NCBI GenBank assembly: GCA_946803715.1
Contig: CAMPET010000070.1
Location: forward strand, 247,496-310,384
DNA length: 62,889 nucleotides
From: Beroe ovata
Taxonomy: Eukaryota; Ctenophora; Nuda; Beroida; Beroidae
Direction: 5' to 3'
A model generated the notes under the pieces. It worked only from the letters and a program-made list of their open reading frames with translations. It had not been told where the DNA came from and did no database searches. Position numbers and translations under genes: made by a program. Every line of letters begins with the position of its first letter. The first letter of the stretch is position 1. Positions 46,215 through 56,979 of this stretch are shown here, one piece after another.

Positions 46215-46513
46215 TTCTGTTCCTTACGATTTGTGGCGACTCTGTCTGTGTAGTGTGTATTAAGGAGAGAGTTAAAAGATGAATACGCTTCTGTCCCCCG
46301 GTATTTGCAAAGGGTAAACCTCTAGCTCTAATTAAGTTAATCGCGTGTGCTTCGCAGAATTATCGTCCATTCATTTTTTTATTAACATAGATGAAATGGT
46401 GATGGAAAAATGATGAAATTGAAAGTGCATTGTGTAGGTCCGCAAACTTTCATATCAATTTCAACTCCAGTCTTCACATCCCATTCTTAGCATCGCATCC
46501 AACCGACGGGTTT
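46215..46513 (+). mobile_element. Copy B of the CTAG-ended non-autonomous element
   Basis: Reverse-complement match to 13888-14100 over its whole length, with about 60 extra bases. It ends CCGACGGGTTTTCTAGT before a TA tract. No protein is encoded. Confidence 0.6.
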
Positions 46514-47865
46514 TCTAGTATATATATATGAGGACGAATTATAAGTAGTAAGATATGGCCTGATTTTAGACAGCTGGTTTGCCTGAAAACGAGTTTTTCT
46601 ACCCTACCTCTCAAATCCAGTGCTTTGATTTGTCTTGATGTCTTGCTTAATAAACTATTATAGATGGGGGAGTCAATCAATCCTGGTAAAAATCACGTCC
46701 AAATCGCTAAATCCTCATTAACTTTTAATTTATCAATACTGCCCCACCTGAATACCCCAATTACGAACCTAGGTATTGCGTAACCATGATTAATGTGCCA
46801 AAACTTTCCCGGGACACGTTTCAAGTATCGAGATTTTCTGAATATGTCCTGACGCTTTCTTAGTGAGTTAGTGAAGCAAATTATGCTTGTTTGACGCCTT
46901 ATGATCTACCATGTCAATCTGTTCAGTGATCCCAATACCACCAAGCACGTTATCGGTCATTCACCCTTCGATATTTCAGGAAAGTGGTGCTACTGTACCC
47001 ATGTCTGCTGTTCACGATGAAACGCAGATGAGTCAGAAAGTCTGACGAGAAGCGCAGAACCCAAATTTGTGACCCAAACAATCCGTGACTAGATACATTC
47101 CGATTCTTCCCAGAAAAACAGTACTGCCCTTGCAATGCTCAAATATTTGGATCCTTGAGCCCAGAAGTTTATACAAGATTTCCAGGCGCTTGTACTCCCT
47201 GATTAGTACTGAAGAAAGTTCCAGCTACCGATACCGGTACTCATAACTCATCATAAAGTAAACATAATGTAAAGTGCCAATCTGTCGCCAGACTCCAGAT
47301 TCAATTAGAGTCAGTCATGAACACACGGAGATAAACTAAGACCAGATAAAAACGATGAAAAAGAGGTATCCTGAGGAGAAATGACAGGAGGAAAAGCGTT
47401 ACGTCACTTATGGAGTAACGCTTAACATGACACCACTTAATAATATACTACCCGCCTTGATAAGGCTAATATATTTTACACGATGTTTTCATATATTCCT
47501 CCTCCCCTGTGAAAAATGTCCTGCGGAGCGTGGGAAAGGGAGAAAAGGAGTCCTAGTATTTTGGTAAATTGATATTTATATTCCAGAGCTTTTGCAGAGG
47601 TTACAGGCGCCGCGTTTGTGTAGAATTTGCTGAAATTCGTTTCTTCGTTATTAGGTTATTCAGGTTTGTTAATGTTTGAGTTTTGTCTTTGGAGTTCGCC
47701 CAAGATGAGGTGTTTTACGTGATTCATTAACTTATTGAAACTTGTTTTGTATGTTTGTATGCCGGGTTGTTACTCGATATATTCATCCAAGTTGATTGAA
47801 ATGTTATTCAGTTTGGATTATATTCTTCCCACTGATAAGACGATTGATCTTTTATCTGTCATAGG

Positions 47866-48774
47866 ATGCTGTGTACAAGATTCTCATCGCTCAACCTCTC
47901 CTCACTTACCCTGAGACAGATCAAGAACACCTACAACATCTCCAGACCCTTGTCAAACATCAGGACTCCTAACTCGATCAATCATGATCAGTCGCGTGTT
48001 ATGATCATGTCTGTTCATCGATTTCGGAATCAAGAATTGTTGTCATCGTATCCCATGAAATTTCAGACGATATCTCGGTCATTTGCGGATAGACCGGAAT
48101 TTTCGAAGAAGAAAAGCCCCCTTCCCTTCATGGTATTCTCAGTCGTAGGATTGGGATGTATTTTGGTTGCAGCATACACGTTTTCTGGATACCAAAAAGC
48201 TCGGATTGAAGCCGAGAGGAAAGAACAGATGGAGAAATCGAAACCAAAAGGAACGAAAGGGAAAGCTCTGATCGGAGGACCGTTCACTCTGATCAACACA
48301 GAGGGACAGACTGTGACAGACAAAGACTTCCTGGGTCAGTGGCTCCTTATATACTTTGGATTCACATTCTGTCCGGATATCTGTCCAGAGGAACTTGAGA
48401 AAATCGGGGAAATGGTCGACCTGATCGAGAGCACACCAAACGCCCCCAAAATACAACCTATCTTTATTTCTGTCGATCCTAAGCGAGACACTCCGGACCT
48501 GATTAAGTCCTACCTGGCGGACTTCCACCCCAAATTTATCGGTCTCACGGGTAGTGTAGATCAAGTGAAACGGGCAACGAAATCGTATCGAGTGTATTAC
48601 AGCGAGGGCCCCGATCAGGCCCCAGGGGCAATGGAATACATTGTGGACCACTCCATTGTGACCTTCCTGGTGAACCCAGATGGAGATTTCTGTAAAAACT
48701 TTGGACAGAGAAGTACGGCAGAAGAGGCAGCAAGTCAGATAGCGGATAAGATAAATGAGTTTTATACTGCATGA
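47866..48774 (+). CDS. SCO1: SCO1-type copper chaperone for cytochrome oxidase
   Basis: A single frame of 302 residues. It starts with a long basic, Ser/Leu-rich mitochondrial presequence (about 1-75), a membrane segment (about 86-108) and a thioredoxin-fold domain facing the intermembrane space. Copper ligands are visible: FCPDICPEEL gives Cys169 and Cys173, and VDHSIVTFLV gives His262. SCO proteins receive copper from COX17 and load the CuA site of COX2. The ATG lies directly after a possible acceptor (CTGTCATAG), so a 5' UTR intron is possible; an internal Met at residue 46 is an alternative start but would shorten the presequence. SCO1 and SCO2 cannot be told apart outside vertebrates. 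COX17 lies 7 kb downstream on the same strand. Confidence 0.95.
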   Translation: MLCTRFSSLNLSSLTLRQIKNTYNISRPLSNIRTPNSINHDQSRVMIMSVHRFRNQELLSSYPMKFQTISRSFADRPEFSKKKSPLPFMVFSVVGLGCILVAAYTFSGYQKARIEAERKEQMEKSKPKGTKGKALIGGPFTLINTEGQTVTDKDFLGQWLLIYFGFTFCPDICPEELEKIGEMVDLIESTPNAPKIQPIFISVDPKRDTPDLIKSYLADFHPKFIGLTGSVDQVKRATKSYRVYYSEGPDQAPGAMEYIVDHSIVTFLVNPDGDFCKNFGQRSTAEEAASQIADKINEFYTA

Positions 48775-49597
48775 GTCTCCTGAGAATAGGAGCGATTGAG
48801 TAGACAAAGCACAAAAAATGGGAATCCGAGGACATTTGCACAAAATTCCGGCAGTGTAGGTACTTCATGTGTCACTTATCGAGGCCATGAATTCCCTTGA
48901 CCGGCGACCCTAATCTGACGCGTGACCCTCGCTGCTGCTGACTCGGAAAGGAATTTGAGTACCTAACTAGTGAATTGAGTGAATCACTAAAATCGGTAAA
49001 TTCCCGGATATTATCAAGTCACCGAGTGATAAGAAAATATTTGAGTTATCAGATTTAATGAGTGTTGTCGACGGATAGGAATATTTTATTATGGATACTA
49101 TAAATCACGATCTAATCGATCTTGTTGACCCCAGATTCACTGATCTTCCACAGAGTTTTTGAAGAGTTGGTTAGCTTTTATTAAACAATCACTGGGAATC
49201 TATCGGGTATCTGCAATCTGCATATAGCCGGAAACAATCTCCTTCCAAAAAGTGTTAAAAATCGGCAATACTTTACTATCATTCAAAATTTAGTTCTATC
49301 ACAGAAGCTTTACAATGTTAAAACTTTCGGATATAAAATATTTAAAGAAAGTACGGCATTCGGAGGTTTTAATTTATTCAACTTTTTTGATACATTGTTA
49401 TTTATGATCTGTCGTCACAACCATTTCAAGCATATTCCATCTCGTTTAGACATTTTATATACAATCAATCCTAGTGATGGTTGTTAATATGCAATTGAAT
49501 GTTTGCCCAATTTACTAATCGATAACATAGTTAATAGGTTAATGAGTGATAATTACACGCCGTTGAAAGACGAGGATTCTGAAGCAGTATGTAAATC
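48775..49597. other. Spacer between SCO1 and the Ras-like gene
   Basis: AT-rich, no gene seen. Minus-strand frames that overlap the SCO1 3' end are shadows of the SCO1 coding sequence. Confidence 0.5.
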
Positions 49598-51151
49598 ATG
49601 CCCAAACAGAAAAACCTTCCTAAAACAGATGATCAAAATGTAGATAACTACATCAAAGTCATGGTCGTCGGTGAGTTGTTTGATAAATCAGTTTATGTTG
49701 ATTGATGTGTAGTATTCCAATATTGATAATCAATTCTATCCAAAATACAAGTATTGTAATCGGGATCAAATAACGGATTACTCAGCTGACACTTATTGAT
49801 TCGTCAACCCATTTGCTGATTTGTCGTTAATTGGTTGCTAATTGACTGTAGGTAACGCTGGGGTTGGAAAGTCTTGTATAATCAAGCGATTCCTAAAGAA
49901 GCCTCTGGACCCCGAGTATCAACCGACAAAGCAAGATATATACAGCAAATTTATTGAGGTAGGAAGAATATTAACACAAGGAAATGTTTCTACTAATCGT
50001 CGAGTAGAATCATTTATTAATCTTCAAATTTCGAAATGAGCAACGTACCCACCACTGTCCACTTGGTATATTTTATACCTCACAAACCCACTCTATTCCC
50101 CCGACACAGGTGGGTGGACAGAGCTACCAGGTGGAGATATTCGACACATCCGGCTTCTTCTCGGTTCCGGCGTACCGGGACGCACTTTATAAATCCTCCG
50201 ACGGATTCGTACTCGCGTTTTCCATCTCGGACGAGGATTCCTTTACGAATTTAGATTTCCTGCGGAAACGGATTTGTATTAACCGGCCTGATGCAGCTCT
50301 CATTTTAGTGGGTAAGTGATGAACCTGTGATGTCTCATGAAATCCTCACATAAAAGACCAGATGTTGTCGCTATTATTCATCACCGTCGCTTCCCCTCTT
50401 CCGGGCAAAAACTGCCAAGAAAAGAGAGACTCGTACTTGCACGAACCAACGGGACTGACTAGAACATGACGATCTTACCGGCTTAAAACTAGAATCTTAA
50501 CCGACTTAGGAATGCTGACCACGGCGTGTGAAGCGATTGGGTCTCTTGACCAATCTAGGATTCTGATCGGTGACCAATGTTGTTCATCACATTCCGCAGG
50601 CAATAAGAAGGATCTACATGACTGTAGGGAGATAAAGGCTCAGGAGGGATACGATCTGTCCCGGCGATACGGGTGTCCGTATTACGAGAGCAGTGCCCTG
50701 TTTGATGACAATGTAACGCCGATCTTCCACGTGAGTTTGAATTACATGGTTAAGTAGTTACCCTAAGATTCGATTATACCTTATAAGGACATTTGGATAA
50801 TCATTGGAAGGGAGATGGCTAACTTCAGGGCTGGTTCATAGACTCTGTGGGATCTGGAATAATTTCATGAGTCACTCATCAGCTCTTCTCTTGCCAAATT
50901 TATTTCATGCTGTGTGGATTGTGGAATCTCGCAAGGGGGGGGGACTTTTCACTGCCACTCACACACCCACAAGACGTGTACTCTTTAATTACTTGTGTTC
51001 AATAATTCCGCCAACAGTCTCACTAATTACCTAATTATCCCCCACCATTCCCCAGAACTTGGTACTGGAAGTTATCAAACAGCGTCGACAATCTCTTCCT
51101 CGATCCGTACCCCAGCATCACTCCAAGAGGAAGGGATGCATCATCATGTAG
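49598..51151 (+). CDS. Atypical Ras-family small GTPase with CaaX tail
   Basis: Five exons in phase: 49598-49670, 49852-49958, 50110-50311, 50600-50730, 51056-51151 (202 residues). The P-loop is GNAGVGKS, switch I holds QPTKQD (Thr35 equivalent), switch II is DTSGFF, the base motifs are GNKKD and ESSA, and the C-terminus is KRKGCIIM, a CaaX box with Met at X, predicting farnesylation and plasma-membrane targeting aided by the basic patch. The residue at the Gly12 position is Ala, at Ala59 is Ser and at Gln61 is Phe; all three impair GTP hydrolysis in classical Ras, so the protein may stay GTP-loaded. DTSG with an aromatic at 61 resembles the RASD/Rhes-type branch, but the subfamily is not certain. 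Confidence 0.85.
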
Positions 51152-53198
51152 TATAATTGGAATTATCATGATCCAATTATCACCGCTTTTTAATGATCGG
51201 GTAATAGCTTATTACCGCGAACTTCTACTATAGATATATAGTTTACAACAGTGACCCCTGCGAGAACTTGTCATCGACTGATCGGGCGCCATGTTTCACC
51301 CTGAATCATTATCGGAAGATTATAAAGGAACGGATAATAGCATTATAGACTCATTTCTCGCAAGTTTATCATTCCGGGCCTTCATCACTCCTTCAGATGC
51401 AGTTTTTTCTCGAACTAGTCCAGACTTTATGGTGTCAGATAGACACTATGCAACCCATGACTCGTATATTATTGTTCCCATAGTTCTCGCTTGGTCACTG
51501 AAAAATAAAGGAGCAAGGATACGTGTTATCAACAATATGGAGATTGTCCAGGAGTGTTGACAATGTGATTGTTTGATCGTTGTCCACTTTCTTTGTAAGA
51601 GATTGCTGGACAGTGGACAATACGCTGATAGTCAGTATCCGCGCTTCACGTTGACTGTTTATTAACATATTATATATTAACTTGAATTTTTACGAATAAT
51701 ATTATATTAACTACCTTGATTCATGATATGAACTCTTAATTATGATCAAGGTAAGTTATACTCGCCTTATTTAACTCAGAAAACGGCTGTATTTTTGGGT
51801 TTCACAGCTTTTTTAATGAATAAACGTTCGCCCAGGGAACTGCTATTTTCCCTAGTATCTCTCTTTGATTATGTAAACTGTTCTTTAAATCACTCTACTC
51901 ACTTATTATTAACGTTGAATTGAGTCATGGTATTCGAAACTGCAGGCAGCTACCTCGGAATTCCGCTACATGTATCGGCTATGATAAAGAATGATATAGA
52001 TTAGACATGACCTTCTTTCCAACAGGTTTTGATCTGGTACTATTATACTTCAAAAACTTCTGCTACAAATGCCTGCAATACCGTGGCGGTCCTTAAATTT
52101 GTTACGATCTGTAATTGATTAGTGAATTTAATTTGTTAATTTAGGTCGTGTGATCACGCGTTTCCTTAGGATGATATATTATGATGTTGAGAAAAAAGAA
52201 TGAATTAGTGTTTGTTTATATATAGGATTTTGTTACGATTTTAATTTAAATCATAAGCGAAAAACGGCGTCGAATTTTTTCTTATAAAAATAAGTTGCAC
52301 GGATGTTTGGAAGAGATTTTTTGTGATGAAAAAACAAATGAGTTGTGTTCAATCATTATGTGCCGATATATAATATGTCTTTCTTTGTTCTACAATGAAT
52401 TATTTATTGAATGTTTTGATAGAAATTCTTGAACAATATTTCATCATGAAAACGTTCGTTCACGAAAAAGAAAATGTATACCACGAAGTTCATTTGATCG
52501 TAGATATGTTTTTAATTCGGATGGTAACTCTTCGTTAGCCTTTCTAGGTCTAGATAACGTTACCCCTGCTATGATTAAATCCTATAACCTAGGATTTAGA
52601 TTTTTAACCTAGAATATCCTTTGCTAGCTTCTTTAGTCTATGTTACCCACGTATTCACTGACACTATATCATGTTTGGTTGTTTATACGTGAGGTATAGA
52701 AGAGAAGATGATTAATTGGACATGCAGGATGACAATTATACGTGTTGCATGAACTGTAACAGTTGGGTTCATGGTGTGACGAACTTACTGGAAACTGAAT
52801 ATGTTGTCATATGAATACTCCGTGTCTAAAAGAGAGGTTGATATGGATTGTCTAGTACGATAGGCTTAAGTCGTGATAAATTATTGTTTGACATAATATG
52901 ATGATAAATTGTAATATCTTCTTCATAAAATGTTTCCATGTCAACAGTTTTGACTTCGTGTTTTCACTTCTTGAACTACTGACAATCATGAATTTCTACT
53001 CCCTTACCAGCAACTTGTTGGTAAGAGAGTAGAATGGTCGTGAAAAGGTGCTGTGAACCACCCAATATATGAACCAATATTTCCCCCTAGTTTTAGACTA
53101 TCTGACCCCCCCCACATTTCCGCACTTCCTCTACAATAACTTCCCCACATACTTCCCCGTCTGAAGAACTAACCCCACCACCGTATCCGTGTGTAGTC
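51152..53198. other. AT-rich intergenic stretch
   Basis: No gene supported. A 89-codon frame at 51291-51560 has no recognisable domain or splice context. Short direct repeats such as CAACTTGTTGGTAAGAG near 53010 are seen. Confidence 0.5.
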
Positions 53199-54424
53199 AT
53201 GACAACCGCTGCCCGGCCCACGTTTGAGCCAGCCCGGGGAGGAACGGGAAAGGGAGAGAACGATTTGTCAGCGCTCAGTAAACAATACTCATCTCGTGAC
53301 CTGCCCGGTCATACCAAACTCAAATACAGGTGAAAACTCGCGGTGAAGCGAGAGCAGTTTTTATAGCAACGAGAGATATAATTCATAGTATATTCCTATT
53401 TTCTCCAAAACAACCTGGAAGATTGACAGTCCGGAAGACCCAATATATTGCGAATGTAGTACAGACAAACCATCACATCGCCCCCCCTCCCCCCAGACAA
53501 ACCGGTCAAGACACAAAGGACGAAGTCTCGAACAAGGACTTCAAACGTGACCTTGACGAGAAAGAACGGACTAGCAAGCGTCACCGCGTCGATGCTAAGT
53601 CGAGAGGTAGTCGGAGTGTGGCTCCAGAACAGATACAGCGAGACACACTCGACCAGGATGAGCCATTTGATAGTTCTTCAGGTAAACAGGGGGAGATTCC
53701 ATCGCAAATTGGCAGTTTTTTCACGGCTCAGTGAAAATCGTTTTTTTTTTGTTGAAACGCGGTTGCTGAATGCTCTTCTTATTGTGCTTAACAAGTTGAA
53801 ATTACTCCTTCTTAATGATCTCTCTCTCTCTGTCAGATGATAGCTCCTCTGATGAGGACGATACAAGTGAGCTTCTTGCGGAGTTAGCAAGGATAAAGAA
53901 GGAGAGAGCCAATGAACAGCAGAAGAAAGTGCGTGATTTCGAGCATAAATCAGGGCAGAAACCCCGTTGAAAGAAACATCTCATCAGAAACAATCGCGCA
54001 TTAAGCAACTCAGCAGTCAGTTCATGAATTCATAATCCGAATTAACTAACATTCGTTTGCAGGAAGCTGAAAAGTCGGCCGAGGCTGAGAGAATCAGGAA
54101 GGAAACTATTCTAAGCGGGAACCCGTTGCTTAACCTAGGATCCGGTTCTGCTCAGAGTGATTTCAGTGTCAAGAGAAGGTGAGTTCTATGATTGAATGTC
54201 TTTATCTTCCCTCTACGAATCACTCATTTTAGCGCCTTATTCTAACTTTACATTCTTAATGGTCTATATTAATTCCATGAAATCAACATCTCAGATGGGA
54301 TGATGATGTAGTATTCAAAAACTGTGCTAAGGGCCACGATGAAGACGGCAAGAATGACAGGTTCATCAACGATACACTAAGGTCTGAATTCCACAAGAAA
54401 TTCATGTCCAAATACATCAAATGA
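53199..54424 (+). CDS. CWC15: CWC15 spliceosome-associated protein
   Basis: Five exons: 53199-53329, 53497-53681, 53837-53928, 54063-54178, 54295-54424; phases agree, 217 residues (human 229). The N-terminus [15 protein letters not shown] and [19 protein letters not shown] are near-identical to the family. The middle is charged and disordered, followed by an acidic run (DDSSSDEDD type), a Lys/Glu coiled coil, the NPLLNL motif and the conserved C-terminus [15 protein letters not shown] ... [14 protein letters not shown]15 (Cwf15/AD002) is part of the Prp19-associated complex and the activated spliceosome, where it contacts CDC5L. The exon 2 acceptor sits in a long C-run (about 53480-53496). 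Confidence 0.96.
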
Positions 54425-55863
54425 TCGCCGATATAATCGTTGGTCTTAGTCGAGATTTGCAGGATTAAGTCGAACTCTTTTACCGCCAACCCTTGCCACC
54501 ACAATGTGCATGTTTTCTGCTGAGTATAACTGATTTATTGACATCGTACGCTGCTTAAGATGTCCGAGTTTATTATTAAATCGAGAATCCATGTTTTCGA
54601 TATGTGGAACGGTCACTAAGTAATATCGCGTTTCTGGTACGCGCATGGAGTCGCCAAAATCCAGAAAACCTTTAGTCTGAACTTCGCGCGCACGACATAT
54701 CAAAATTGCGAAATTTCGGAAATCATGGAAGTGGCTTCATCATCGGACCGTTTAAGCTTCTGTCGGTATTCATCGGATAATTCTCTCGTTTCGCTACACA
54801 CAAGAGCTCGGAAATTTCGTCTGCATGCCACTCTCCTCTAGCTCCGAACATCAAACATGAGCAGTGCTTATTGAGCACTCTACACTCCGGGAGGGCCGTC
54901 GAATGCCGCGCCGATCGCCGAATCTCAATCATTTGTCTATGGATGAAAGAGCTTTGTTTTTTGCCTGCCTACCATCAACCTTGCCGACGCTCGCGCTCGT
55001 ACGGTACGCACAGCTGCAGCTCGCATCACGCGACGCGACGTCGGAGGGCCTAGCGTCCTAGCATCGCCAGGCAATTGCAATTCTGTTTCCGTTTGGGGAA
55101 TTTATTGTCAGATGTTACCTGACCTGTTTCTCGCGCGGCCCGGCGCGCGCGCGCCTCCATCGAAGGCCGAAACAGGCCTTCGATGTTTCAGCCTTCGATG
55201 AAGGCGCGGCGCGCGCGCGCGAGAAACAGGTCAGGTAACATCTGACAAAGGCATTAAGCAATGTGCTTAGATCGGGGAAGCAGCGCGAGGGAAACACGTT
55301 TGCATCGTCGACTGAGCCGCGCGGTCGCGGTGTCGATTAGAAACGCTTAGAGCGCAGTTGTCTTAAAATATCGCTTGATGGAGAGTCTACGCCGCGCACT
55401 CGCTCTTTGCTCTAGCTTGGCCCAGCTTTGCCTGGAAAATGCCAAAATTCATTTTAGCGACTCTGATTTGTGATTGTGGGAACACAACAAATTATTCATG
55501 CAGTATTTACTCTTCCTTTGCTCTTATAAAAATTAATTATAGTTTGCCAGCTCTCATACACTCGCGAAAATCTATGATTTTCTGAAATTGATTGAGGTTA
55601 ACTAGAATCCTTGAAGTTTATAGTCTATCCATATGTGAGCACAGTGATATTGTGCAACGACGAAGAATATCTCACAAAATTAGCAAGTGTGATATGCAGC
55701 TAGTTACCAATTTGTATCCATGGGAGTTCTGTAAAAGAACCTATTTTATATTGCACTATAAGTGCCTAAGTCCTTCATATGAAGATAGAACATTCTCAGA
55801 ATGTATGTAAATAAGTCCTGTACATCCACTTAACCCACTTTTTACCATTAGCCAAGATTAACT
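54425..55863. other. Intergenic, with GC-rich repeats
   Basis: No supported gene. It holds CpG-rich sequence from about 54880 to 55420, including the large palindrome at 55105-55248. Small open frames here run through repeat DNA. Confidence 0.5.
55105..55248. repeat. 144-bp near-perfect palindrome with GCGC arms
   Basis: Arms 55105-55138 and 55215-55248 are reverse complements (TGTCAGATGTTACCTGACC and its inverse, then TTTCTCGCGCG). Inside lie alternating GCGC tracts and a second hairpin around CATCGAAGGC at 55159. It could form a long cruciform. Confidence 0.8.
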
Positions 55864-56028
55864 ATGACTGAGAGTGAGGCAACAGAACCAAAGTGTAAAC
55901 CTTGCTGTGCTTGTCCAGAGACTAGAATCCCAAGAGATGAATGTGTCATTGAGAATGGTGAAGAAAACTGTCAGGATCTCATTGAAGCTCATAGACAGTG
56001 TATGCTGAAACATGGATTTGTTGTTTAA
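55864..56028 (+). CDS. COX17: COX17 cytochrome-oxidase copper chaperone
   Basis: A small intronless gene of 54 residues (human 63). It has the copper-binding [10 protein letters not shown] core (Cys14-Cys15) and the twin CX9C fold: Cys17/Cys27 and Cys36/Cys46, with [10 protein letters not shown] between the last pair. The protein folds in the mitochondrial intermembrane space through the MIA40 pathway and passes Cu(I) to SCO1 and COX11. Spacing to the ATP synthase subunit gene downstream is 210 bp on the same strand. SCO1, its partner, is 7 kb upstream. Family identity rests on the full-length match of the conserved core. Confidence 0.96.
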   Translation: MTESEATEPKCKPCCACPETRIPRDECVIENGEENCQDLIEAHRQCMLKHGFVV

Positions 56029-56238
56029 CTGGAATTCATGTTGACATGAGACGATGATTACATGGTTCTTGGTTATCTAAATTTGAGTAATTGTTTTATG
56101 TATTGTGTTTTTAATTTATTATTCTCTTACAACATACCATAGTTTTATTTTGTTTTGATGTCATGATGATTGATTGCTTTGTTTGTAAAATTCTATGTTA
56201 AGGCTTCTGGTTCTAATCATCAATTTCATTCAGATACC

Positions 56239-56697
56239 ATGGCTGGTCGAAAGGTTTTTGATTTCATTAAATTGACAAGCCAGCTTCCAAAGGGTGTCAG
56301 AGCTGATTTTGGAGCACTGAGATCTAAGTTTGAATCATCCCATGCTGCAGTTTCAGCCCTGCCAAGTGCCCTTGAACCTATAGATTGGAGTTACTACTCT
56401 TCAAAAGTAGGAGATCCAGCTCTTGTTGCTGATTTCCAGGCTAAATATGGAGCTGTCCAGATCCCTAGACCAGAAGATGTGAAGTCTGCAGCTATTGGTG
56501 CCCTTGAGGCAGAGTTCAAGAAAGAGGTTGCAGATTATCTAGCTGGATCAGATGAGAGAATCAGCCAGTTCGAGGCCACTCTTGCTGCACTCCATGCAGA
56601 GAAACCTCTCAAGGAAATGACAGTGACTGAGTATCTTGCTGACAAGCCTGAGCTCAGAGCAAAGATTGTCGCTGACATTGAATCCAGATCTCTGTAG
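56239..56697 (+). CDS. ATP5PD: ATP synthase peripheral stalk subunit d
   Basis: A single coding exon of 152 residues, the normal animal length. MAGRKVFDFIKL, PSALEPIDWSYYSSKV (cf. PAIDWAYYK), VADFQAKYGAVQIPRPEDV, and MTVTEYLADKPEL near the end match subunit d. The protein is part of the peripheral stalk of mitochondrial F1Fo ATP synthase; it is mostly helical and needs no cleaved presequence. A CATTCAG just upstream could be an acceptor of a 5' UTR intron. An in-frame ATG further upstream (56170) adds a hydrophobic stretch not found in the family, so the MAGRK start is preferred. Confidence 0.95.
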   Translation: MAGRKVFDFIKLTSQLPKGVRADFGALRSKFESSHAAVSALPSALEPIDWSYYSSKVGDPALVADFQAKYGAVQIPRPEDVKSAAIGALEAEFKKEVADYLAGSDERISQFEATLAALHAEKPLKEMTVTEYLADKPELRAKIVADIESRSL

Positions 56698-56979
56698 GCT
56701 TGAAAGACTTCAATGAACTTTTTGTAAGAAGATGTCAATGATTGCTTTGATTGTACAAATTGGAACACTGTTTCATTAAGCATTTAGTATGAGTTTGCCA
56801 AAGTGCTTTTAGTTTCCTACTACCCATATGTCTCGTGGTGTTATAAGTTATTATCAAAATCTCTAAATTTGGTTGTTTCACTTCGATCTGATATTTAAGC
56901 TCAGTCTTTTTGATAGCTCAATCAAGTAGGTATTCAAAGAGTAAAATGAAATAGTATCTTCACTCTCCCTTAGTTTACT

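Larger units (their letters stand above)
45288..47865. other. Intergenic, with satellite-like array and element copy
   Basis: Positions about 45740-46210 are a degenerate tandem of CTCTTGACACCA words. This runs into the element at 46215-46513. Then AT-rich sequence without a supported gene up to the SCO1 start. A single N lies at 45668. Confidence 0.6.

Noticed and set aside
48139-48868. Minus-strand frames of 107-234 codons across SCO1
   Set aside because: Shadows of the SCO1 coding strand; their sequence makes no known protein, whereas the plus strand is SCO1.
51291-51560. 89-codon frame downstream of the Ras-like gene
   Set aside because: No recognisable family, no conserved motif and no clear gene signals; composition matches intergenic DNA.
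55592-55810. 72-codon frame upstream of COX17 as a small gene
   Set aside because: No recognisable motif; COX17 has its own complete start, and no splice link to it is visible.
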